From the IMG/VR virus record IMGVR_UViG_3300022839_000038, positions 1 through 38,843 of that record: DNA of 38,843 nucleotides. One strand, 5' to 3'. The position numbers and the translations under genes were made by a program. The DNA is from a virus. The notes below the pieces were generated by a model. It had not been told where the DNA came from, made no database searches, and was given only the letters and a program-made list of their open reading frames with translations. Positions 1 through 5,927 of the stretch are shown piece by piece (position 1 is the first letter of the stretch; each line of letters opens with the position of its first letter).

Positions 1-1
1 T

Positions 2-1087
2 CGACTGAAGGTCGGAATGCCCTACAAGAAGAAGATCAAGAGCATGTCTCAAGACTTCTATGACGAGAAGAAAGCATTGCTCCTAAATTACGGATGGACC
101 TGCTCAGAAGACAACCTCGCCACACTACCTGACACAGCCCCTAGCGGTGCTAAAGCACTAGCCCAGTGGCTCACCCTAGAGGGACGCAGAAGCAGCCTAG
201 CGGAGTGGCTAGGGCAGGTAGGCAAGGACGGCAGGATACACGGGTCCACCTCCCATACCGGGGCATGGACAGGGCGATGCGCGCACCAAGGGCCCAATAC
301 GGCTAACATCGCTTCAGTCTTCCATGGTGATCCTAAGAATGCAGTAGAGGAGATAAAGAACAAGTACGACCTTCACCTACGTAAGTGCTGGACTACACCA
401 GAGGGTAGCTACCTAGTAGGTTGTGATGCTGACGGTATCCAGCTTCGTGTATTAGCTGATTACATGTGGCGTCACTTCGGTGCTAAGATGTACGCTGATG
501 CTATTATGGTAGGCAACAAGGACGACGAGACAGATATTCATAACATGAATAAGAAAGCTCTTAACGTCCCTAGTGGTACCCGCGACATGGCCAAGACTTT
601 TATCTACGCATGGCTTTTAGGTGCTGGTGTTGGTAAAACTGCTGCTATCCTACACATCAGAGAAATGGAGGCTGTACAAGCACGTAAACGATTTGAGGAT
701 GGTATCGAGGGTCTTGGTGACATCAAGAAGAAGCTGGTACCACACATAGCTAAGAAAGGATTCTTCCTAGGTTACGATGGTCGTGAGGTTCGAGTACCAA
801 ACGAGCATAAGACCTTGGCTGGTATCCTACAGAACGGTGAGTCTGTGCTTATGAAGCACACACTGCTTAACTTCCATAAAGCTGCTCGTGCTGAGTTGAT
901 CAACTTCAAGCTTGTCACTTTTGTACACGACGAGTATCAGGTTGAAGTCATTGGTTCTGAAGAAGAAGCTGCTCACTTAGGTGGGTTAATTGCTAACACA
1001 ATGCTTAAGACTGGTGAAGACCTAGGCTTCCTGATCCCTACACCGGGTCAGTTCAAGTTAGGTCGTAATTGGTACGACACACACTAG
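2..1087 (+). CDS. T7-like family A DNA polymerase, C-terminal part (5' truncated by window edge)
   Basis: Phage replicative DNA polymerase, polymerase domain only. The reading frame stays open to the first base of the window, so the true start and the 3'-5' exonuclease domain lie outside. Residues counted from the first internal ATG (17): the primer/template loop resembling T7 'GRIHGS..TGR' at 72-87; motif A with CDADG at 136-140; the O helix RDMAKTFIY at 189-197 followed by LLGAG; motif C VHDEYQVEV at 303-311; and a C-terminal LGRNWYDTH like T7 'GPNWAICH'. The O helix has Tyr at the position equivalent to E. coli Pol I 762 (T7 Tyr526) and Leu at the 766 equivalent. It heads the replication arm, just upstream of the SSB gene. 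Family assignment is firm. Confidence 0.95.
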   Translation, partial: RLKVGMPYKKKIKSMSQDFYDEKKALLLNYGWTCSEDNLATLPDTAPSGAKALAQWLTLEGRRSSLAEWLGQVGKDGRIHGSTSHTGAWTGRCAHQGPNTANIASVFHGDPKNAVEEIKNKYDLHLRKCWTTPEGSYLVGCDADGIQLRVLADYMWRHFGAKMYADAIMVGNKDDETDIHNMNKKALNVPSGTRDMAKTFIYAWLLGAGVGKTAAILHIREMEAVQARKRFEDGIEGLGDIKKKLVPHIAKKGFFLGYDGREVRVPNEHKTLAGILQNGESVLMKHTLLNFHKAARAELINFKLVTFVHDEYQVEVIGSEEEAAHLGGLIANTMLKTGEDLGFLIPTPGQFKLGRNWYDTH

Positions 1088-1121
1088 GTGGTCTAACTTA
1101 ACGTCAGGAGTTAAGTAACTC

Positions 1122-1150
1122 TTGACACCATAGGCCACTAATGCTATACT
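1122..1150 (+). promoter_or_regulatory. sigma70-type promoter upstream of SSB
   Basis: TTGACA at 1122-1127, a 17-base spacer, and TATACT at 1145-1150. Transcription would start near 1157, about 30 bases before the SSB start codon, leaving room for the AAGGAG ribosome site. It lies in the 99-base gap after the polymerase gene and would boost SSB over polymerase. Confidence 0.75.
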
Positions 1151-1186
1151 GCAATAACAGAAACCAACCATGTAAGGAGATACCAC

Positions 1187-1750
1187 ATGGCTACTAAAAC
1201 AATCGAACTGACAGGCACTCTGGAATGGGCTAAGCTCTTTGAGTTTAACCGGGACCAAGGAGAGTTCGACATTGAGACAGACGGTGCAACATCGGTTAAC
1301 CTGTTGATGGACGAAGCTACCTTCAAGAAGATGAAGGATGCTGGAGTACGTAAGCAAGGTAAGAAGGATGATGATACCGGTAAGGTCAGGGTCAACTTCA
1401 AGCGGCCTTGGGCTGATAAGTTTGGACGAGACTGGTCAGCTGGCCCACCCAAAGTATTTACACCAGCTGGCACTGACTGGGACGCACAGGTGATGGGTTT
1501 GATTGGAAACGGGTCCACTGGTGTTGTGTTCCTCGACGTATACGACACCAAGCTGGGCAAGGGTTGCCGCCTAAATGCTGTACAAGTTATTGACCACGTT
1601 GAGTTTGAGTCTGATAGTGGTGGAGACGGCGGTGGAGGTTACTCTGTTAAACCTAAGGACTACACAGGAGGTGTTGAGACTAAAGCTACACCAAGCCCTG
1701 CGGCTAAGACTAAGAGCCCCAAGGTAGAGGATGATGATATTCCCTTCTAA
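1187..1750 (+). CDS. Single-stranded DNA-binding protein, T7 gp2.5-like
   Basis: Coats ssDNA at the phage fork and recruits polymerase and helicase. The 187-residue protein has a probable OB-fold body (about 1-145), then a Gly/Lys/Pro-rich linker, and ends in the acidic tail EDDDIPF. That tail matches the protein-interaction tip of bacterial SSBs and parallels the acidic tail of T7 gp2.5. The start is fixed by AAGGAG eight bases upstream of the ATG. It has its own sigma70 promoter and sits between polymerase and nuclease genes, as in T7-like replication modules. Residue-level similarity to gp2.5 is modest by eye; the call rests on size, tail and position. Confidence 0.85.
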   Translation: MATKTIELTGTLEWAKLFEFNRDQGEFDIETDGATSVNLLMDEATFKKMKDAGVRKQGKKDDDTGKVRVNFKRPWADKFGRDWSAGPPKVFTPAGTDWDAQVMGLIGNGSTGVVFLDVYDTKLGKGCRLNAVQVIDHVEFESDSGGDGGGGYSVKPKDYTGGVETKATPSPAAKTKSPKVEDDDIPF

Positions 1751-1763
1751 GAGTTAGTAATAA

Positions 1764-1790
1764 AGGAAGGGGGCCTAGCGCCTCCTTCTT
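1764..1790 (+). terminator. Hairpin after SSB, possible weak terminator or attenuator
   Basis: A 9-bp stem, 1766-1774 with 1780-1788, containing one G-T wobble, and a five-base loop CTAGC. It sits 14 bases after the SSB stop. Only two T follow, so it is more likely an attenuator or an mRNA-stabilising end than a strong terminator. Confidence 0.45.
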
Positions 1791-1814
1791 CACCTCTAAA
1801 TAGTAAAGATTAGA

Positions 1815-1988
1815 ATGAGGATAGCCTACAGAGAGTACGTAGCTCCTGACTTCGTTAGGTTCTACAATGAGACCCAGTTTATTATTACAGCATTGAGTCC
1901 TGATGAAGATGCTGGCATAACAAGGAGTTTTAAGTCAGCAGGGTATACAGTACTAGAATGGAAAGATAACAAGCATGAAGACAGTTGA
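1815..1988 (+). CDS. Hypothetical protein, 57 residues
   Basis: A small open frame between SSB and the exonuclease. It starts MRIAYREYVAPDFV and ends WKDNKHEDS, with a mixed, soluble-looking composition. Its stop overlaps the start of the next gene by 14 bases, which fits the tight packing of this arm. The ribosome site is weak (AAAG ten bases upstream). No family recognised. Its support is that it fills an otherwise empty gap of 224 bases in the right orientation and with coupled ends. Confidence 0.55.
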   Translation: MRIAYREYVAPDFVRFYNETQFIITALSPDEDAGITRSFKSAGYTVLEWKDNKHEDS

Positions 1989-2835
1989 TACACTAGTAGC
2001 CGACATGGAAAACGTTATTATGGGTGAGGGCGGTTGGCAAGACATTATCGCCACACACATGGCCACTAACATCGCAGACATGGCTACTAACCGATTTAGC
2101 AAACCTCAGGAGCCCCGAACTAAACTATCTATGTCTAGCCTTGGATCACAGTGTGATAGACAGCTGTGGTATAAGTTTAACCAACCAGAGCTAGCCATAC
2201 CCCTGAGGGCCAACACCCTGCTCAAGTTCTTTTATGGAGATATGATCGAAGAGCTTGCCTTATGTATCGCACAGCAAGCAGGGCACACTATCACAGGCCA
2301 ACAAGACAAAATGGAGATTGACGGTATCTTCGGTAGCCGTGACTGTGTTATTGATGGCATGACAGTTGACGTTAAGTCAGCATCACCTTACAGTTTCCAG
2401 AAATTCAAGAGTGGTGGCCTGCGAGAGCAAGACCCATTTGGTTATATCTCGCAGCTATCCTCCTACGTTTACGCAGCTAAGGACGATCCTAAAGTAACCA
2501 ACAAGACAGAGGGTGCCTTCCTAGTAATTGATAAGGTCAACGGCCACATCTGTTTAGACAAGTACGACTTCACTGAGGAGATGAAAGATAAGCGTGAAGA
2601 GGTCCAGAACAAGAAGGACATTGTAGCTAGCAAGGTACCACCTGATCGTGCCTTCGAAGATATCCCACAGAGCAAGACTTCGCCTAATCGTAAGCTGGAC
2701 ATGAACTGCTCCTACTGCCAACATAAGAAGGCCTGCTGGCCGGGCCTTAAGTTGTTCGCGTATAGCAATGGGCCTACTTATATCACTAAGCTTAAGAAGC
2801 CTTTGCAAGTGCAAGAGTCGGAGGACTGGACTTGA
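1975..2835 (+). CDS. PD-(D/E)XK exonuclease with Cas4/AddB-type Fe-S cysteines
   Basis: Probable 5'-3' or host-DNA-degrading exonuclease, the counterpart of T7 gp6 in this arm. The 286-residue protein shows Cys60 (QCDRQLWY) near the N-terminus and C-x2-C-x5-C at 245-254, the one-plus-three cysteine pattern that holds a 4Fe-4S cluster in Cas4 and AddB nucleases. Nuclease motifs in order are Glu92/93, Asp127, D132-x-K134 (VDVKSAS), and QxxxY at 160-164. It lies directly before endonuclease I, and the two together would recycle host DNA. The catalytic superfamily is confident; polarity and substrate are inferred. Confidence 0.85.
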   Translation: MKTVDTLVADMENVIMGEGGWQDIIATHMATNIADMATNRFSKPQEPRTKLSMSSLGSQCDRQLWYKFNQPELAIPLRANTLLKFFYGDMIEELALCIAQQAGHTITGQQDKMEIDGIFGSRDCVIDGMTVDVKSASPYSFQKFKSGGLREQDPFGYISQLSSYVYAAKDDPKVTNKTEGAFLVIDKVNGHICLDKYDFTEEMKDKREEVQNKKDIVASKVPPDRAFEDIPQSKTSPNRKLDMNCSYCQHKKACWPGLKLFAYSNGPTYITKLKKPLQVQESEDWT

Positions 2836-3221
2836 GTAGACGGTCACAAGCTATCAAGGCTGGCTACAGGTCAGGACTAGAAGAGGACTTGGCAGCTGAT
2901 TTAAACCAACGAGGCATCAAGTTTACCTATGAGAAGCTGAAGATCAGTTGGCTAGACAGTCAGGTAAGAACGTATACTCCTGATTACCACCTACTAGATA
3001 ATGGCATCATAATCGAGTCTAAAGGACGTTTTGTGTCAGCCGATCGACGTAAGCATAAAGAGATTAAGAAGCAACACCCTGACCTAGACATCAGGTTCGT
3101 CTTTAGTAACTCACGGGCTAAACTATACAAGGGGGCCAAGAGTACATACGGAGACTGGTGTGATAAGCACGGTTTCTTATATTCGGATAAACAAGTACCA
3201 CAGAAATGGATAGATGAATGA
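2832..3221 (+). CDS. Endonuclease I, T7 gp3-like junction resolvase
   Basis: Structure-selective endonuclease that cuts branched DNA and helps degrade host DNA. The 129-residue protein aligns by eye with T7 endonuclease I almost throughout: GYRSGLEED at 11-19, YTPDYHLLDNGIIIESKG at 48-65, then HPDLDIRFVFSNSRAKLYKG. Catalytic residues expected from T7 are present: Glu17/18, Asp51, Glu62 and Lys64. The start is TTG at 2832, overlapping the TGA of the exonuclease; GGAGG about 8-10 bases upstream supports it and no ATG is available nearby. This rare start may keep expression low. Confidence 0.93.
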   Translation: MSRRSQAIKAGYRSGLEEDLAADLNQRGIKFTYEKLKISWLDSQVRTYTPDYHLLDNGIIIESKGRFVSADRRKHKEIKKQHPDLDIRFVFSNSRAKLYKGAKSTYGDWCDKHGFLYSDKQVPQKWIDE

Positions 3222-3655
3222 ACATTCAAGATGCAGCAGCATGGATGAGGCGTGTATTTGTGTACAAGCCAGACAAAGGTGAGTCATGGACTATCATGAC
3301 GCATGATGGTTCTAAGCTCTATGGTGACTGCGAAGACTTCGCCCTTACCCTGCTTCACGCCATATCGGACGGTTCTAAGCTTAAGTTCTGGTTCTACTTA
3401 ATTACCTTCCAAGCAGTCATATGGCATTGCAAGACAGCAGGAGGTGAGCAACACGTACAGCTTTGGTTCCGAGGTAAGTGGATTGATAACATATACTCTA
3501 CGTGGGACGACAACCACCGACACTCCCTACGCTTCCCATACCCCTTCCCACTGGTAGCCTACCGCATGGCGACCTACATGCTATCACGGTGGCAGTCAGG
3601 TGCATTTCTTGTAGTTATCTGTTCAGTACCTCTATTATTAAGTTTCATTAAATAA
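3218..3655 (+). CDS. Transglutaminase-like cysteine peptidase-fold protein with C-terminal membrane helix
   Basis: A 145-residue protein with GDCEDFAL at 36-43, the signature Cys motif of bacterial transglutaminase-like cysteine peptidases, then His79 in EQHVQLW and Asp90 in KWIDN. Together these could form a Cys-His-Asp triad. Residues 127-144 are strongly hydrophobic (FLVVICSVPLLLSF) and would anchor the protein in the inner membrane with the enzyme domain in front. The start ATG overlaps the endonuclease stop (ATGA). Substrate unknown; it might modify or cleave a host membrane or periplasmic protein, or be inactive. The fold call rests on motif spacing only. Confidence 0.65.
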   Translation: MNIQDAAAWMRRVFVYKPDKGESWTIMTHDGSKLYGDCEDFALTLLHAISDGSKLKFWFYLITFQAVIWHCKTAGGEQHVQLWFRGKWIDNIYSTWDDNHRHSLRFPYPFPLVAYRMATYMLSRWQSGAFLVVICSVPLLLSFIK

Positions 3656-3667
3656 AGGAGAAGTAAG

Positions 3668-3931
3668 ATGATTGAAGCTACAGTTAAAGTAGGCACTAAT
3701 GGTTCTAAGTATTGGTACCTCAACGATAAGCTACACCGAGAAGATGGCCCTGCTATTGAGTATAACGATGGTGATAAGTATTGGTACCTCAAGGGTAAGC
3801 TACTAACAGAAGCAGAACACAAAGCTGCTACTTCACCTTTGAAGGAGGTTACGTGTAATGGTACCTTAGTAACAACCAACACCGGCAACCAACATCGGCA
3901 ACCAACATCGGCAACGGGAGGTGTTAAATGA
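3668..3931 (+). CDS. Small MORN-like repeat protein
   Basis: An 87-residue protein with two copies of a motif of the type KYWYLN.KLHREDGPA, seen at 14-35 and again at 36-47. Such 'YWYLNGKLHREDGPA' repeats occur in many phage and giant-virus proteins of unknown function and resemble MORN-type beta hairpins. A clear AAGGAG precedes the ATG. The C-terminal 20 residues are encoded by a 13-base tandem repeat (3874-3915) and look unstructured. The stop overlaps the next start. Function unknown. Confidence 0.7.
   Translation: MIEATVKVGTNGSKYWYLNDKLHREDGPAIEYNDGDKYWYLKGKLLTEAEHKAATSPLKEVTCNGTLVTTNTGNQHRQPTSATGGVK
3874..3915 (+). repeat. 13-base tandem repeat inside the MORN-like gene
   Basis: Unit CGGCAACCAACAT at 3883-3895 and 3896-3908, with partial copies on both sides. 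The unit is not a multiple of three, so copy-number slippage would shift the frame of the gene's tail. Confidence 0.8.
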
Positions 3932-4698
3932 CAACAGCAGTAGTATGGAGCTGCAGCCACAGCGACCCAGACACCGGCAACGAACGGTTCACATGGCTAG
4001 GGAAGCTACTGTACGATATCAAACCTGACTACGTAGTTGACCTAGGTGATGGGGCTGATATGCGGTCCCTTAATAGCTATGACACGCGTAAGCCCACCTC
4101 TATCGTATCTCAGTCTTATGAGCGTGACATCAACCACTACAACGACTCTCAGGAGCGTCTACGGCACTACTTCAAGGCTAATAAGCGTAAGCGGCCAGCT
4201 TGGTACGGCTTTGAAGGTAATCATGAGACACGTATTAAAACAGCTATTAATCTCGATCCAAGATTAGAGGGTAAGAAGTATGGGATTAGCTTCAAACATC
4301 TTCAGACCGAAAAGTGGTTTGACGAGTACCACGAGTATAGTAATGGGGCCCCCTCGATACATAGTTACGATGGCGTTGACTACGCTCACTTTATTGGCGC
4401 TGGAAACAGTACTCGCGCTATGTCTGGCATTCACCACGCTCATGGGCTACTACACAAGCGCTTCAATTCTTGCACTGTTGGTCACTCCCATCTGCGTAGC
4501 ATCCATTTTCAAGACAACGCAGGCTCTAAAGGCCTTATCGGGTTGGTCGCCGGTTGTTACAAAGGCGCTTATGAAGGTTGGGCTGGTCAGGCCAATGGAG
4601 ACTGGTGGAAAGGCGTTATCGTTAAGAGGAACGTGGAAGCAGGTCTATACGAGCCACAATTTATTAGTCTTGAGACACTACGACGGACATACGGATGA
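3928..4698 (+). CDS. Calcineurin-like metallophosphoesterase
   Basis: Dimetal phosphoesterase of the type carried by marine podoviruses such as roseophage SIO1. The 256-residue protein has SCSHSD at 8-13 in place of the usual D-x-H motif, GDGAD at 40-44 (GDxxD), GNHE at 97-100, His169/170 and His172, and GHSH at 185-188. The first metal-binding Asp appears replaced by Cys9, while the other motifs are intact. The substrate may be a nucleotide, a nucleic-acid end or a phosphoprotein; the sequence cannot tell. The start overlaps the preceding stop (ATGA) and is preceded by GGGAGG. It is the last gene before a strong terminator. Confidence 0.87.
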   Translation: MTTAVVWSCSHSDPDTGNERFTWLGKLLYDIKPDYVVDLGDGADMRSLNSYDTRKPTSIVSQSYERDINHYNDSQERLRHYFKANKRKRPAWYGFEGNHETRIKTAINLDPRLEGKKYGISFKHLQTEKWFDEYHEYSNGAPSIHSYDGVDYAHFIGAGNSTRAMSGIHHAHGLLHKRFNSCTVGHSHLRSIHFQDNAGSKGLIGLVAGCYKGAYEGWAGQANGDWWKGVIVKRNVEAGLYEPQFISLETLRRTYG

Positions 4699-4717
4699 TG
4701 AAACAGATGATAGGCTT

Positions 4718-4743
4718 AGAGGTGACAAGTAGTCACCTCTTTT
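4718..4743 (+). terminator. Rho-independent terminator after metallophosphoesterase
   Basis: A perfect 9-bp stem, 4718-4726 with 4732-4740, a five-base loop AAGTA, and a T run at 4740-4743. It closes the first rightward transcription unit. The -35 box of the next promoter starts four bases later. Confidence 0.85.
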
Positions 4744-4746
4744 GCC

Positions 4747-4775
4747 TTGACAACAACAAACACTCATGATATAAC
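4747..4775 (+). promoter_or_regulatory. sigma70-type promoter for the MazG-RNR unit
   Basis: TTGACA at 4747-4752, a 17-base spacer, TATAAC at 4770-4775. It follows the terminator directly. The in-frame TTG at 4747 is part of the -35 box and is therefore not a start codon for the next gene. Confidence 0.8.
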
Positions 4776-4788
4776 TGGAGGCTCGACT

Positions 4789-4956
4789 ATGGAATTTGAA
4801 GTAACTATGCGGATCAAGGTAAGCCCTGAAGTCTTCTATACTGAGGATACACCAGAACATAAGGATAGTATCGTACACGAGATGGTAAGTGACGCTATGT
4901 ACGACCTGTACGATGCTAAGGTATTATTGCTAGAAGTAGAAGGAATCAAAGAATGA
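4789..4956 (+). CDS. Hypothetical protein, 55 residues
   Basis: First gene of the promoter-4747 transcript. It starts MEFEVTMRIKVSPEVF and is acidic overall, with alternating beta-type and helical stretches and no recognised motif. The ATG at 4789 is chosen because GGAGG lies seven bases upstream and the frame's upstream TTG lies in the promoter. The transcript would begin near 4782, which makes the 5' leader extremely short and would cut into the ribosome site unless transcription starts a few bases earlier. It overlaps MazG by ATGA. Function unknown. Confidence 0.65.
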   Translation: MEFEVTMRIKVSPEVFYTEDTPEHKDSIVHEMVSDAMYDLYDAKVLLLEVEGIKE

Positions 4957-5264
4957 ACACTGAAGCTTACAGCGCGTGGGTGGAGAAGAAGATTATTACT
5001 GAGGGTGATACACGCCTTATTGAGAATACCCTAGGTCTTGTTGGTGAGGCTGGGGAGGTAGCTGAGAAGATCAAGAAGCTATTCCGAGACGGGGTTGTAG
5101 ACGAAGATGCCATCAAGAAGGAGATTGGTGATGTCGTGTTCTACGCTACTGCACTGGCCAACTACTTTAATGGTAACTTGCAAGAAGTAATTGATATTAA
5201 CGTTGATAAGCTAGATGGACGTGAAGCACGAGGTACTATTCAAGGGTCAGGTGACAATCGTTAG
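4953..5264 (+). CDS. MazG-like nucleotide pyrophosphohydrolase
   Basis: All-alpha NTP pyrophosphohydrolase, 103 residues. It has GEAGEVAEKIKKLF at 31-44, giving the paired metal-binding glutamates E32-x-x-E35, and EIGD at 57-60 (ExxD) in the next helix. Phage MazG proteins hydrolyse (d)NTPs and have been proposed to alter (p)ppGpp signalling or the dNTP pool. Here it is coupled to the preceding gene and lies upstream of the ribonucleotide reductase, so a role in nucleotide-pool control is the likely reading. The last 15 residues (RGTIQGSGDNR end) look unstructured. Confidence 0.88.
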   Translation: MNTEAYSAWVEKKIITEGDTRLIENTLGLVGEAGEVAEKIKKLFRDGVVDEDAIKKEIGDVVFYATALANYFNGNLQEVIDINVDKLDGREARGTIQGSGDNR

Positions 5265-5320
5265 TCCAGAGAGTAACACCTATATATTGGTTATGATTCT
5301 GTTTGATAGAGGAATAAGGA

Positions 5321-5722
5321 ATGAAAGTAAGTATAAGCGACTACCCTAAATCAAAGGTTAGTGTACAAATTGACCCTCACGACACTTGGAATATGGATAT
5401 CACACTTTCTTACATTATCCTACCAATGCTTAAACAGCTAAGGGACACTAGCCAAGGCTCATCCTGCACCTCAGACCAAGACGTACCTGAAGAACTTAAG
5501 AGTACAAGCGCACCACCTAGAGACAATGACTACGATATTGACGATAACCATCACTTACGTTGGGACTGGGTCCTTGGGGAAATGATCTGGTCATTTGATC
5601 AGAAGGTTACTGGTTTTGAGCCATGCTATCTAAGTGCTTCGTCTGAGCATGATAAACACCAAGATCGTATGTCAAATGGTTTTCTGCTGTTTGGGAAGTA
5701 TTATGAAGGTCTTTGGGACTGA
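5321..5722 (+). CDS. Conserved phage protein of unknown function, 133 residues
   Basis: It begins MKVSISDYPKSKVSVQIDPHDTW, followed by MDITLSYIILPMLKQLRDT, a disordered acidic stretch (49-75) and WDWVLGEMIWSFDQ at 81-94. The combination 'DTW.MD.TL..IILPMLKQL' with a later 'WDWV..EMIW.F' recurs in many marine phages next to nucleotide metabolism genes, but I know of no assigned function. AAGGA lies close before the ATG. It sits between MazG and RNR. No membrane segment or signal peptide is visible. Confidence 0.75.
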   Translation: MKVSISDYPKSKVSVQIDPHDTWNMDITLSYIILPMLKQLRDTSQGSSCTSDQDVPEELKSTSAPPRDNDYDIDDNHHLRWDWVLGEMIWSFDQKVTGFEPCYLSASSEHDKHQDRMSNGFLLFGKYYEGLWD

Positions 5723-5747
5723 CCTAAGTTAAACAAAGGAATAATAA

Positions 5748-5927
5748 ATGGATAGATACACAGCCGAGCCCGATAGTACCCCTGAGCACCCTAACGGTAC
5801 TTGGTGTATCGTAGACGAGCACCCAGGATGTTCAGGCTCAGTGATCATTTTTGACCTAGAAGAATACGAAGCCATTGCAATGTCAGCTAAAATGAACAAA
5901 GAATATAAAGAAGGTTTCCCCGTATGA
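5748..5927 (+). CDS. Hypothetical protein, 59 residues
   Basis: A small acidic protein starting MDRYTAEPDSTPEHPNGTW and ending YKEGFPV. The ATG has AAAGGA eight bases upstream, and the stop overlaps the RNR start by ATGA, which would couple their translation. No known domain. Two cysteines (20 and 28) are present. It lies within the RNR transcript and could be an accessory of that enzyme, but only its position suggests this. Confidence 0.65.
   Translation: MDRYTAEPDSTPEHPNGTWCIVDEHPGCSGSVIIFDLEEYEAIAMSAKMNKEYKEGFPV

Noticed and set aside
4280-4732. 150-residue frame overlapping the metallophosphoesterase in another frame
   Set aside because: Phosphoesterase motifs span the same stretch; the frame runs into the terminator and lacks a ribosome site.
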